Positions 1 through 12,722 of a stretch of 64,000 bases of DNA are shown here, piece by piece (within the stretch, counting starts at the first letter, position 1; every line of letters begins with the position of its first letter). The position numbers and the translations under genes were made by a program. The notes under the pieces are model-generated. The model saw only the letters and a program-made list of their open reading frames with translations, was not told the origin of the DNA and searched no databases. Origin of the DNA: Epiperipatus broadwayi. Its lineage: Eukaryota > Onychophora > Udeonychophora > Euonychophora > Peripatidae. The stretch spans positions 3,577,147 to 3,641,146 of the forward strand of contig JAQFVV010006313.1 of assembly GCA_028023455.1 (NCBI GenBank), given 5' to 3'.

Positions 1-91
1 AAATCTGATATCACTCTTCCAATAGCAAAATCTGAATAATGTGAATTCTTCAAAAAGAAAAATCTGAATAATCAATCTTTTGTTCTCCCTT

Positions 92-100
92 CTATTTATA
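92..100 (-). promoter_or_regulatory. TATA box of S1 3' LTR
   Basis: On the minus strand this reads TATAAATAG, followed by AAGGGAGAACAAAAG. It lies about 600 bp from the TG end of the LTR, the normal place for a U3 core promoter. The same block is at 6105-6113 and 28681-28689 in the other S1 LTRs. Confidence 0.6.
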
Positions 101-660
101 CCCTCTCTGTCAGCTACCTTCTATTGTTTGTATGATCTGAGATCTTGATAAGCCTCCCCATGCTCCTTTGTTTCAAAGCAACACTTTCTAAAAATAACTT
201 TAACTTTTTTACTCTAACTTTCTTACTTCAAAGTTTGAATTCTCTTAATTAAAAAGAAAGAAAGAGAAGGCCATCTTTAATTACACTTGAATGGCTCACT
301 AATTAAAACTATACATTCTTTTAGAAAATGTTGGCAGGCTTATCTCAAAATCAAATCATACTAAATATTTTAACAAAATTTTAACAACAATATATTATTA
401 TTTTTTTATAGTAGAATAAGCATTTTATTTCAGCAGAATTTTGCATTAACTCATATATATACGCTAGATGTATATATATGTTTGACTAATAGGTTAAGCA
501 CTTTTTCTTAATAGAATGAAATTTATTTAAAACAAAATATTTAAATGTAATACACATTTAATAAGCATAATTATTTTTAACTCTAATGCAAAACCCTGCT
601 GATATTGAACTATAAACTTAATTCAGGTCTACAATACTAATTAAGTTTATAGGAAGATGT

Positions 661-693
661 GAAGCATGGATCGGGCTTCAGATCCATTGCTTC
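661..693 (-). repeat. U3-terminal palindrome of S1 LTR
   Basis: GAAGCA-TGGATC, an 8-nt spacer, then GATCCA-TTGCTTC forms an imperfect inverted repeat at the extreme U3 end of the LTR. It is repeated in the right LTR (6674-6706) and the solo LTR (29250-29282). A differently spelled version that keeps the pairing ends the S2 LTR (48258-48290). Confidence 0.6.
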
Positions 694-941
694 ATTTCCC
701 AATAGTTAGTGAGCAAAAAAAAAATGTTTAAAAAAAAAATGCTGTTGCTTCAGGTCAGAGGTAAGAATTTTGTGCCAGGTGAGTTCAAGCCTACTCTTTA
801 TTTGCTGTAATATTTAATTTGTTGCTACCTACGGTGTTTTCTTTACTTTATTATATAACTAACAGTTTATCCATAATTCACTCTCCTATATTTTAAATCA
901 AGTCCGTGTTGTTTTTAATCTGACAAGTTATATTTCTGTTT

Positions 942-1817
942 TTAATTTCTAAATTTTCCGGGGTCTGGTGGTATATAAGGTTTTAAGTTTCTGTTTCTAA
1001 TATTATATTCTCTTTTTATGCTGAGATTATTTTTCCAAAACAAAACACTTATTCCACACTTCTTTTTTAACAAATGAGGGCCTTTATATATTGGAAAAAA
1101 CTTTTTTACTTCTCTCTGCACTATACTAGTTGGCCTCAGATCTCTCAGCCACACTTGCTTCCTTTGCCTGAATTGATATTGGCGGTTTCGTTTTGTCTTC
1201 CGATGCAGCACTGCCCGTCTTAATCGTTCGCTTGTGATCTTTTGGTTTCCTAGTTGGTCTATTTTCTCCTCTTCCACTAAGATTTTGGTTTTGAATACCT
1301 GAAGACATGCTGTGGCATACTGCAAATGTATCGGAGTAGCTCCAGTCAAGTCACTCATTTTATTATTAATGTCTTGTCCCATCTTTTCAGTTTCGTTTAC
1401 CAAATCCACAGTCTGAAGCGTCATTGTGCTCTTGCTATCCTCTATGATTCGACAATTTTGTTCTCCACTTTGCCTTCTGTGTTTGACTGACAAGTCCAAG
1501 TGGTGACTATCTTTACATGCTTCTTCATCAATCAGTGATTCAACCTGAATATCACCTTGCTCTTGTTGGTCTTGTCCCTTTCCCTGATTATCATCATCTG
1601 GTAATACTTTTGTTCTGGTAGTATGTTGTTGCTGGAGACCCATGTTTTCCTCCAAACGGTTCATTCTTTGTGATGTCATATTCATGAATTCTTGGAACAT
1701 GTTCATCATCATTTTGTATCCTTGTCTCATTTCTGTGATGAGATCTTTCACATTGTTTTCTTGGTCACTATGAGTACATATTGACCTATAAACTTCGCCT
1801 CTCTTCTGTTCCTCCAT
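942..1817 (-). CDS. Gag-like coiled coil fused to integrase C-terminal tail
   Basis: This intact 291-codon ORF is the only coding capacity of the S1 element. Residues about 25-65 are rich in M, E, Q and N with heptad-like spacing (probable coiled coil), like the N-terminus of some Ty3-type Gag proteins. Residues about 66-150 are polar, Q/E/D-rich and probably disordered. From about residue 158 it resembles the C-terminal part of Ty3-type integrase: TGATPIHLQY matches the usual STGFTPF.L.YG block, a basic stretch follows, then FFPIYKGPHLL matches the GPY/F module and NRNLKPY the terminal R.LKPY. Protease, RT, RNase H and the integrase DDE core are absent, so this is an in-frame internal deletion. 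The fusion is open end to end, suggesting recent origin or selection. Function is unknown; it could be a Gag-like RNA- or chromatin-binding protein. The ATG is the first of the open frame. Confidence 0.6.
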   Translation of the reverse strand: MEEQKRGEVYRSICTHSDQENNVKDLITEMRQGYKMMMNMFQEFMNMTSQRMNRLEENMGLQQQHTTRTKVLPDDDNQGKGQDQQEQGDIQVESLIDEEACKDSHHLDLSVKHRRQSGEQNCRIIEDSKSTMTLQTVDLVNETEKMGQDINNKMSDLTGATPIHLQYATACLQVFKTKILVEEEKIDQLGNQKITSERLRRAVLHRKTKRNRQYQFRQRKQVWLRDLRPTSIVQREVKKFFPIYKGPHLLKKKCGISVLFWKNNLSIKREYNIRNRNLKPYIPPDPGKFRN

Positions 1818-2689
1818 TTTTGCCTAATATTGGCTATTTTGTTATAAAACAATTTATTTCTAAAACGTATTTTAATAACAATCTATATAAGTATATTGTA
1901 TTACGTGTATCTAGGAGCTATATCCTGTATGTGAAGAAAAATTTTAGTTCTTTAAAAAATAAGTCAGTATTCTAAATTCTTTATTTATGTTTTCAGAAAT
2001 TAACTTTGCCTACCTCACGAGGTCCCATCTTAAACCTATGCCTATGTGTCTGTTTGTTCATGAAAAAAATATCAAATCCTGCCGTGTCTGTCTTTAATAT
2101 TTATACTACATATATTCTCCTCACTTTATTTATTTATTTTTATATATTTCACTTAAATATCACTGCTACTTTGTTACTATATCATTAAAAATAATAAACT
2201 TACAGCTTGACCTGACTTTCTCCGACACCTGAAACAACTAAAAAAATGCATTTACATTAATACAAGTATATATATAAAAAGAAATATGTGAGCAAAATAT
2301 ACATAAGTCATGTTTCAAAATTATTTTGGCTCACTACACATACATTGTTATTTTGATCATCTACTATAGTTTGGTTTATTTGATATCCGATATGAGAGAT
2401 TGCACTTGCCGACAAATTTATTTGAGAAGGGCGCCAGTCGACAAGACAATGGCCATATCAAATATACATATTAATGGATAATGATCCAAGCACACATTTA
2501 TAAGGGTTTATAAAGTTTCAATGCAATTAAAATTTTACTTTGCGTTTCAGTTCACTTTAAAAAAAAATTTAATTTGATTCTGCTGAACGAAAAAAATAAT
2601 CTCTGCATGAATAAGTAAATGCTATTTTAAATGACACAATATTATTTAAATCTAAGACGTATAACAACTAAGTACGGTAATTTGTCTGA

Positions 2690-2866
2690 CCTGGGATCGA
2701 AACCAGTTACCATTTTGGTCAAGACACAAAAAAAAAAATTCAAACAGCCAAAGTATGATTAACAAAACAAAATATACACAAAAAATTAAAAATAAAAGTA
2801 AAATCCCATGATAACTGCCACTCCGAATTATGAACCTGGGATCGAAACCAACTACCATTTTGGTCA
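2690..2866 (-). repeat. Two copies of a 33-bp motif with B-box-like core
   Basis: A sequence of about 33 bp around GGGATCGAAACCA, followed by ACCATTTTGGTCA, occurs at 2690-2725 and again at 2834-2866. On the minus strand the core reads GGTTTCGATCCC, close to the RNA polymerase III B-box consensus. Only two copies are seen and no A-box is clear, so this is a repeat in the leader rather than a proven Pol III unit. Confidence 0.45.
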
Positions 2867-3250
2867 CAACCCGAAATAGATTAACAATTATCAAGCAATT
2901 TTACAGAATCACGCATTGAGATCAAAAACTGTTTAAAAAACATTTATATAAAAATGGGTTTTACCGAACTATAACGAAGTGTATACCATATACACCCATA
3001 TATATGAATATGTACATCATTAAATAAGCATATATATGACTACATATAAATATACAAACAGATATACCTATACAAATATTTCTTTTATTATCATGTACAT
3101 GAATTTATTAGAAAGATGTCATATTGCAAACCGCATACTCCTATTATTTCAGGCTAGTAAACGCTGGTCGCAACTATGACAGGGAAACAATGATTGCAGA
3201 TGTAGACCTATTATTTCAGGCTACTCAGCAATTTAGAACTCTACAGTGTA

Positions 3251-3362
3251 AGGGGTCTTCACCTAAACGGTTACTAAGGGAATCTTCACCAAAAACGATC
3301 ACTAAAAAACAAGGGCTTCACCTAACGGTTACTCAAAGGGTCTTCACCTAACGGTTACTCAA
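3251..3362 (+). repeat. Short tandem repeat, about 26-bp unit, 4 copies
   Basis: Four degenerate units of the pattern GGTCTTCACCTAACGGTTAC follow each other within the S1 leader. The last two are nearly identical and the first two have diverged. Confidence 0.75.
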
Positions 3363-4028
3363 TAAATGATTCAATAGCATAATCCGAATTGAGAAAGAAA
3401 AAAAATCTTAACTAAAGGGTGGCTGACATATATGTTATGCAAAAATACTCTATATATATTTATTAACGAACATACGCATTTACTTTTCATATAAGATAAA
3501 ATTAAGTTTGCTAGTATTGAAACAAAACTTAATTTATATATGTTTGCGAGGAAACGTAATATCAAAATCTTTAAAAAGGAAAGAAAAAAATTTACATGAT
3601 TACAATTATTCAATATAAAGAAACGAAACGCAGAGAAAGTGAAAAAAATATTTGCTAACACCATACGTTGACACGTGTTAATTTGAACTTATCAAAAACT
3701 TTTTGATCTTCAAAAAAAAATTTCAATTAATGGAAAAATGTTATCTCTTAGATCTTCACAAAAATTTATACCAACGGAGAAAAAATTCTATTATCTAATT
3801 GTACTTTTTTTTTTACTAAAATATTAACACTATCGTATATATGTTATATTTCAAAAACATTATTATTTCAAAACTTCTCATATTTGAGCAATACTAAAAA
3901 TAATCTAAAGTACGAAAGCTAATTTAAGGGAGGGCGGGTGGGTATATATTTGACACTTCCGCCTCATCGAAGCTATCTACTTTATACGAAAACAACAATA
4001 TGGCGAACTGGCCATCGACAAAACTACT

Positions 4029-4587
4029 CATTCGGAAAAAAAAAAATTGGTTTAATTCTGAAATCTAATTTTATAATCACAAAAAAAAACAACTAACGGA
4101 GTGTTAACTTTTTAAATATAAAATATTCATTTGATATATATACTAAACTCGGAAAAAAAAATTTTTTACCTTATGACACATTTAACTTTTTAATTAATTT
4201 AAAAAAATGACATTTGGCTCACATTAGGAAACAAAACTCGGAAAAATTATACATATATTTTTATATAAATGTATTAAACTAAAACAAACTTCTCAGGGTA
4301 CTAATTTTTTTTTTTAAAAAAATGACATACGTCCCACTGCGACCAACTAGAAGCAAAAATTTTTACGTATAACTAACAATTATTTCGTGTTATTTTAAAA
4401 AAACATTATATATATGTGTGTACAAACCCGGGAAAAAAAATCTACATATATATTATTCATTAATTTAAAACAGAAAAAGAAAAAACATTATACACACATA
4501 CAAATGTTATACAGGGCATTGCAGGGTATGGAAAATTTCGAATAGCCACACGATGGGCGTCCAGAATTACGGAAAAAAAAAATCTAC
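4029..4587 (+). repeat. Dispersed CGGA(A)n motifs beside the S1 5' LTR
   Basis: Five blocks of CGG or GGG followed by 5-11 A occur near 4033, 4150, 4239, 4429 and 4570. The last two are both followed by TCTAC, and the last directly abuts the LTR. Two blocks are preceded by AAAAAATGACAT. This suggests an old, degenerate tandem structure of roughly 100-190 bp spacing in the transcribed leader. Confidence 0.4.
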
Positions 4588-5889
4588 TGTGACAGTCAGA
4601 TGATGTATGTTGATTTAACCCAGTTCGAATACTAGGCGAAAGTACCTCAAGGCCAACCATACGCGAGATATAAATCAAGAATACTATGACCTCTGCCCTA
4701 TTCGTCTAGTCTCGAAGCTATTATGAACCGAACAACACTATCTGAGCCACGCATAAATTATTTTTCAACCGGCCACAAAGCTTAGCAACAGCGGTAGAGA
4801 CATGGACGGGAAATCCTAAGGAGCTAAATAGTTAAATGTGTGTAAAAGTACTAAGAAATGTGTTTTGCGTTATGCGTGCCTGGATCATTGAAAAGTAAAA
4901 ATAAAGCATTTAATATAATTAAGAAACTCAAGCTTTTTATAGTTAAATCATGTTTAATTAATGACTTTAATAATATGACTAATGATATAATGGCCTCCGC
5001 TATTCCTCTAAATTAATGAAACAAAATAATTAGACAATAAAAACGGATTAATAGGTTTGCGGTCTAAATCTTTTCCCAATTTTAATAAAAATTGTCAACT
5101 CGATCTTCTCGATAACGTACGATAAAAAAAGAATCTTTCGCAAAGCATTTCTAATTGCTTTGCGCTAAAAACAGTGTTTAAAAATTATTTAAAACGTATA
5201 TAGTTAAATCAGATATACGTAAAGCTAATGGCGGACAAAAGAGGCGTTATCAAAGAGATCAAGTTGGCACACAAAAGAAACTGGCTCGTATTTAATTAAC
5301 AAACATAAATAAAATTGGAAAGAGATTTTAAATGAACAAAAATTAACTATTAAACTTAACCGCAATGGGATATTAAATATTTACACAGGTTAGTAAGGAA
5401 GAATAGCGAAGGGAAAAAGGTTAAATATAGATAGATGATCACACAATATATATATAATTAAGACTCGTCTAATAAAAATGGTTACATAGCAAATACATAT
5501 CAATTCAATGAAGCAATTAAACAAATATATGAACAAAAGGTAGCATAAGAAATAGTTCAATAGAGGAGATACGATTACCGTCCTTTTTCCTTGGTCATGT
5601 TCCCTACGGCGTTCGTGGCTTGATCCGACCGTCGAGATGTAGTTGTCCGGACAATGAAAATATGTAGTATGGTTTCACGAAAAGTTCTCCAGACACGGCA
5701 CAGAGTTCAGATGACTATTGAGTGGATATTAAGGCATTTTGAATGGTATTCCGGAACCTCGGCGATAGGCAAAGCTATTTATTTGCCTAGCCAAGCATAT
5801 TCATTTCCCTCAAAATACTGTTGCTTTTAACTTGAGCATGTTCAAACCTCTCCATGATTTTGAAGATGGCAGTTGTCTACTTTTTTTAA

Positions 5890-6085
5890 ATAAAATCTCC
5901 ACAAGCAAAATCTGAAAAAGTTCTCCAAAGAAAAATCTGAATGCACCTTGCAATAGCAGATCTGAATGAAACTTGCAAGAGCAAAATCTTGAATCAACCT
6001 TGCAATAGCAAAATCTGATATCACTCTTCCAATAGCAAAATCTGAATCAATGTGAATTCTTCAAAAAGAAAAATCTGAATAATCA
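5890..6085 (-). repeat. Minisatellite in transcribed part of S1 LTR
   Basis: Six or seven degenerate units of about 25-31 bp are built on AAAATCTGAAT plus CTTGCAATAGC or CTTCAAAAAG. The same array, with different unit order and content, is in the solo LTR (28480-28660), and the window's first bases lie inside it. It starts immediately downstream of the TATA box on the minus strand, so it should be in the 5' part of the RNA. Confidence 0.75.
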
Positions 6086-6104
6086 TAATCTTTTGTTCTC
6101 CCTT

Positions 6105-6113
6105 CTATTTATA
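6105..6113 (-). promoter_or_regulatory. TATA box of S1 5' LTR
   Basis: The minus strand reads GGGTATAAATAGAAGGGAG, a good TATA box about 600 bp into the LTR. Downstream AAGGGAGAACAAAA is also found after the TATA-like box of the family L LTR at 62591-62610. This is the likely promoter for the gag/integrase-tail ORF. Confidence 0.6.
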
Positions 6114-6705
6114 CCCTCTCTGTCAGCTACCTTCTATTGTTTGTATGATCTGAGATCTTGATAAGCCTCCCCATGCTCCTTTGTTTCAAAGCAACACTTT
6201 CTAAAAATAACTTTAACTTTTTTACTCTAACTTTCTTACTTCAAAGTTTGAATTCTCTTAATTAAAAAGAAAGAAAGAGAAGGCCATCTTTAATTACACT
6301 TGAATGGCTCACTAATTAAAACTATACATTCTTTTAGAAAATGTTGGCAGGCTTATCTCAAAATCAAATCATACTAAATATTTTAACAAAATTTTAACAA
6401 CAATATATTATTATTTTTTTATAGTAGAATAAGCATTTTATTTCAGCAGAATTTTGCATTAACTCATATATATACGCTAGATGTATATATATGTTTGACT
6501 AATAGGTTAAGCACTTTTTCTTAATAGAATGAAATTTATTTAAAACAAAATATTTAAATGTAATACACATTTAATAAGCATAATTATTTTTAACTCTAAT
6601 GCAAAACCCTGCTGATATTGAACTATAAACTTAATTCAGGTCTACAATACTAATTAAGTTTATAGGAAGATGTGAAGCATGGATCGGGCTTCAGATCCAT
6701 TGCTT

Positions 6706-6707
<2 letters not shown>

Positions 6708-6788
<81 letters not shown>
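6708..6788. repeat. (TA)n microsatellite
   Basis: Pure TA repeat of about 80 bp directly adjoins the S1 5' LTR. It is probably the expanded insertion target. Confidence 0.95.
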
Positions 6789-6790
<2 letters not shown>

Positions 6791-6946
6791 ACAGATTTTG
6801 TGGGTTCATCAATGTTAAAAAATTTAAATGTTAACATACTGACATTTCAAATTGATCACAGATTTTTAATGACTTGTGAGATCACATTGAAATGTTGGTA
6901 TATTAATATTTAATTTTTTAACATGAATGAACCTAAAAAATGTCTT
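6788..6946. mobile_element. Foldback (MITE-like) element 1
   Basis: Arms of about 70 bp are imperfect inverted repeats: AAGACAGATTTTGTGGGTTC at the left pairs with the complement of GAACCTAAAAAATGTCTT at the right. The centre lies near GATTTTTAATGA. It is flanked by TA-rich DNA, compatible with a TA target site as in Tc1/mariner-type MITEs. There is no coding capacity. Confidence 0.6.
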
Positions 6947-8584
6947 TTGTATATGCAACCTGTGAAAATTTTCATATATATATATATATATATAAGTTTG
7001 TATATGAGCAAATGTGTGTGTAAACTTTAAATAGATTTATAATTTTGCAATTACACAGAGATTAAACAATAATAAATAAAACAAAATCCATATTATCCCA
7101 TATAAATTTATCTTTATAAAAAAAATTGGGGTTAAATTGTCTTGTAATGAGGTAAATAGATTTCACTATTTTTATAAAAATATATATAATAAGCATATTA
7201 ACCTTTTGACCGCTAATTATATTATTGGGCGAGTGAGTTAAAAATCAAAGCTTTTAATTGGCCAACTCACAAACTGAAGACAAAGTTAATTGTCAACATA
7301 TATTCACCTTTAATATCAAATTCACTTTAGATTCATTTATAAAAAGTATATTAATAATTTGTCAGGTTATGAAAGTAAATGAAAGTTCTTTCAAAAATAA
7401 ATTTCTATTTATTTATTATAAAATATTCAATTTCAGCAAATTTAAAAGTGAACATTAGTAACGAATTAAAAAGAGTTGCTGATGTAAATTTTTTTTTTCA
7501 GTTTTACTTTACAAAAAAGTAATTTTTTTTTCTAAAATCTTCAATATTTTTGTAAAATAAATTTGTTTTTTAGCATATTTTATGAAAATGATTTGTAATT
7601 TCTTAAAAAAATACTTTTATAATAGTTTAAAACATTTGTTTATCATATTTGAAATGAAAATCTAAGCGTTTTTCTTTATTTTCTTTGATTAGGCAGTTTC
7701 TTTGTTCTTTCCAGCCAATCAGAAGCCAATCAGAATGTCTTTGATGGCTGAGAGCCAATCACTGACAAGCTTTCTTCTTTGTTTAGCTTGACAGGCAGTT
7801 TTATTGATTTTTTACTTGTAAACTAATTCAAGAGAGGGCAGCATCTTACAGAACTTTTAAAAATCTAACTATTGACTATAAAACGGCTATCCTAGCATTA
7901 AAAATAATAGAATTAGAGTGACGTCAATCATCAATGAAAGGTCTCATAAGCACCAACAGAAAGGTTAATGTTCAAGGCTAACTAGCTTGATAAATAATTA
8001 TTAAAATCAGTAACCATTTAGACAATTTGAAAATTATAATTGCAGTTTGAATGTTATTATTGACAATTTATTAGTCTGCATTCATAAGAGCTTATATTTA
8101 CCTGTGTAAAGAGATTTATTTATACTTCTTTGTATCAATAATTTCAGTTTCTGTCATCACGTTTCAATCTTTAATATTTACATAAATATATTGGACTATA
8201 AATAAAATATGGAATTTGCCTTTATTATTAAAAGGTTGTTACCTTGACAATAGATTGAGATTGTTGATTGTTATTGATATTGGGATTGTCAAAGAGTTGA
8301 CTGATGTTAATGATTAAAAAAATATATGTATATCATAAAATAGAAACTTGAAATATATAAATATTTGAAGTTAAAGTATATAATAAATGTTTATGTGAAG
8401 TTAAATTCCAATATGAGATATAAATGTTTTGCTCATTTGAAAAAAGTGAAATAGATATTTCAAATGGCATCCAGACAGAGAGATGTTGATCTGAGTTCTG
8501 GGCTTAGGGATGGTTGAGATATGATTGAGCTATAGTGAAAAATGCACTGATAAAAGCAAAACATGAATATATATATATATATAT
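6947..8584. other. Intergenic: CCAAT-like cluster and dispersed repeat
   Basis: AT-rich DNA without a credible ORF. It contains three GCCAATCA motifs at about 7713, 7724 and 7754, the left copy of a dispersed repeat at 8021-8280 (entered separately), and short (TA)n tracts at about 6973-6993 and 8567-8589. The CCAAT motifs are in one orientation but have no neighbouring TATA box or gene, so a promoter is not supported. Confidence 0.5.
8021..8280 (+). repeat. Dispersed repeat U, copy 1
   Basis: About 260 bp aligns, with many substitutions and small indels, to 29376-29635. Shared landmarks in order are CAATTT.AAA, ATTTATTAGTCTGCATT, AGA.GTTTATTTA, CAATCTTTAA and AAAAGGT followed by ACCTTGACA. 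No ORF, TIR or poly(A) is evident, so the class is unknown. Confidence 0.65.
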
Positions 8585-8813
8585 ATATAACTGAATATTT
8601 GTAAAAACAGTAACTAAATAATTAAAAAAATATTTTATCCACTTAGGAGCACTTTTGATTATCCCAGTAATCTGTGTCAACTAAAGCTTTGAAAAAAGTT
8701 AGCATTTCAAAGCTTTAGTTGACACAGATTACTGGGATAATCGAAAGGGCTCCTAAGTGGATAAAATATTTTTTAATTATTTAGTTATTGTATTTGCAAA
8801 TATTCAGTTATAT
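8585..8813. mobile_element. Foldback (MITE-like) element 2
   Basis: A 229-bp long inverted repeat. ATATAACTGAATATTTG at the left end is matched by CAAATATTCAGTTATAT at the right. Arms of about 95-105 bp are close to identical and separated by about 20 bp near AAAAAAGTTAGC. Flanks are TA-rich. The high arm identity suggests a young or gene-converted hairpin element. Confidence 0.75.
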
Positions 8814-8851
8814 AATTACATATATTGCTTTAAAAATAGAGAAATTGAATC

Positions 8852-8856
<5 letters not shown>

Positions 8857-8921
<65 letters not shown>
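8857..8921. repeat. (TA)n microsatellite pair
   Basis: Two TA tracts of about 30 bp are split by a short GTTC interruption. Any translated Tyr-Ile repeat here is an artefact. Confidence 0.9.
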
Positions 8922-11189
<2,268 letters not shown>

Positions 11190-12538
11190 TTAATAATGAC
11201 AGTATTTAAAAGTCATTGTTATGTTTCACTATTATAAAAATGCTTTCAATTTGAGAAAGCTTTAATAACAAATACCCGTAATAGGGATTATATTTTTCTT
11301 TAATATGAATTATTATTAATGGTATATTTGTTAATTAAAAGTAAAAGAAGTCTCATCAATTAAATATATATTTATTTAATTGCAAACCTGAAAATGTATA
11401 AACTACAGTCACAGAAGTTGAAAGATTTATTAATTTCATCATCACAACAGATGAATAAAATAATAAATCACCCTAAAGGATTCACTTTTAAGAATGAATT
11501 TTAACAAACAGCTGTTATAGAGTGTTTGTAGAAATCCATGCAAATATAGAAACTTCTCATATTTATAACAACAATCATCAACTTGATAATAAAGCATGAT
11601 TCACTCTATATAGGAGATCTAATTTCCATATTAAATATGAAATATATGAAAATATTCTCAATGTGATAAAAAAAATCACTGTGCTCACGCAGATATCAAA
11701 ACCGCAAAAGACAGAGAAATGACAAAATTTTCCATAGGTCTTTCGACTTTTTAAATCTCATGGAACATCATGATCACAAAATCACTATTCCCATGGATTA
11801 GTCATGCCAGTCTCTTTTTTGCCATGACATCGTTTATCTAATCTTCAATGAAATTTTACCGGCAAAAAACATGTTAAGCGTAATATGTCATAGCTTATAA
11901 AATACTAAATTACCTAATAATGATTATTTTAGGATTTTATTATATATGTAAAGTCATACCACCTCCATCATTATTATTATTAAAATAGATTCTTTTATAT
12001 TCTGAAACGCTCTTTTGAAATCGAATGTCTATCTTTAATAATTAAGTAAATAATTGATCACTATTGGAAATGAATCATTTTGCTTCCACATAAGTTATTA
12101 AATTGAAATTTGATACTAATACAATTCCAAATTAATTATGTGTATCTATATATTTATTATTTTAAATTTGAATGTCATAGAGAACTATCTCTGATTTGGA
12201 TATTATTTTATTCTTGGTACCTTAGTTACAAATGCCTTATAAATCTATTGTACATACTCAACTGCACACTCAAACATTATATATTTTATGTTTTATATGT
12301 TAAACTATGTAATCAATTGTCAGTAAAATGCAAATCAAACAATCTAAAGTTCCAAGTTGTATAAGTTGTATAAACAAATTCCTCTATCGTGGTAAAATCT
12401 ATCATTATATAATGTAATAAATCATTTTGATATGATTTAGATTGCTTTTCATTTATGTTGTTCTGAATCTCTAGTATGAATTACTCTATTGATTGAGGTA
12501 TTATTAATATTGAATTCAACATATAAAATCGATCAGGA
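11190..12538. other. Intergenic, no gene seen
   Basis: AT-rich DNA between the GATA array and the LINE's trinucleotide tail. The longest frame, 84 codons at 12110-12364, is hydrophobic and low in complexity with no motif I recognise. Confidence 0.4.

Positions 12539-12722
<184 letters not shown>

Larger units (their letters stand above)
1..694 (-). repeat. 3' LTR of S1 element (truncated by window edge)
   Basis: This is the terminal 694 bp of a long LTR. It is almost identical to 6011-6707 of the right LTR, with only small indels seen, for example near positions 40 and 73. It ends at ..GCTTCA (694), the CA-type end that is TG on the minus strand. Because the element's ORF is on the minus strand, this is the 3' LTR and the window begins inside its R region. 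It carries the TATA box (92-100) and the U3-end palindrome (661-693). The near-identity of the two LTRs implies a recent insertion. Confidence 0.9.
695..4587 (-). mobile_element. Interior of S1 LARD-like LTR retroelement
   Basis: This 3.9 kb region lies between the two S1 LTRs. Read on the minus strand it has about 2.8 kb of non-coding leader (4587-1818), one 291-codon ORF (1817-942), a 247-bp tail and a short polypurine run (TTGGGAAA, complement of 695-702) directly next to the 3' LTR. I found no protease, reverse transcriptase, RNase H or catalytic integrase core. The long LTRs and long non-coding interior resemble large retrotransposon derivatives (LARDs), which depend on an autonomous partner. 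No clear primer-binding site adjoins the 5' LTR. A weak TGG-starting candidate (TGGACGCCCATCGTG) is 24 bp inside, at 4549-4563. Confidence 0.75.
4588..6707 (-). repeat. 5' LTR of S1 element (complete, 2.1 kb)
   Basis: This complete LTR is bounded by TGTGACAG (4588) and ATTGCTTCA (6707) and is colinear with the solo copy at 27156-29283. The right flank is (TA)n. On the minus strand, U3 runs from 6707 to the TATA box at 6105-6113. The transcribed part then passes through a minisatellite (about 5890-6085) and continues about 1.3 kb to 4588. A hairpin (GCAAAGCA..TGCTTTGC, about 5139-5163) and an AATAAA-type signal (complement near 5778-5790) lie in this part. At 2.1 kb it is long for a Ty3-type LTR. 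Confidence 0.88.

Noticed and set aside
3124-3351. 75-codon ORF in the S1 leader
   Set aside because: Its C-terminal half is the 26-bp tandem repeat, and it lies on the strand opposite to the element's promoter.
4570-4587. Polypurine tract implying a plus-strand S1 element
   Set aside because: The A-run is followed by TCTAC before the LTR. The ORF, TATA box and the TTGGGAAA tract beside the other LTR all support the minus strand.
4460-4678. 72-codon ORF spanning the LTR boundary
   Set aside because: It crosses from LTR to leader, has no motif, and the equivalent frame is not seen in the solo LTR context.
5842-6024. 60-codon ORF with repeated DFAIA-type residues, and similar frames at 28365-28611
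   Set aside because: They arise from reading through the LTR minisatellite and differ between LTR copies.
5842-6085. CRISPR-like array of spaced repeats
   Set aside because: The repeats are degenerate, the intervening bases are part of the unit, the array lies inside an LTR, and the genome is animal-like; it is a minisatellite.
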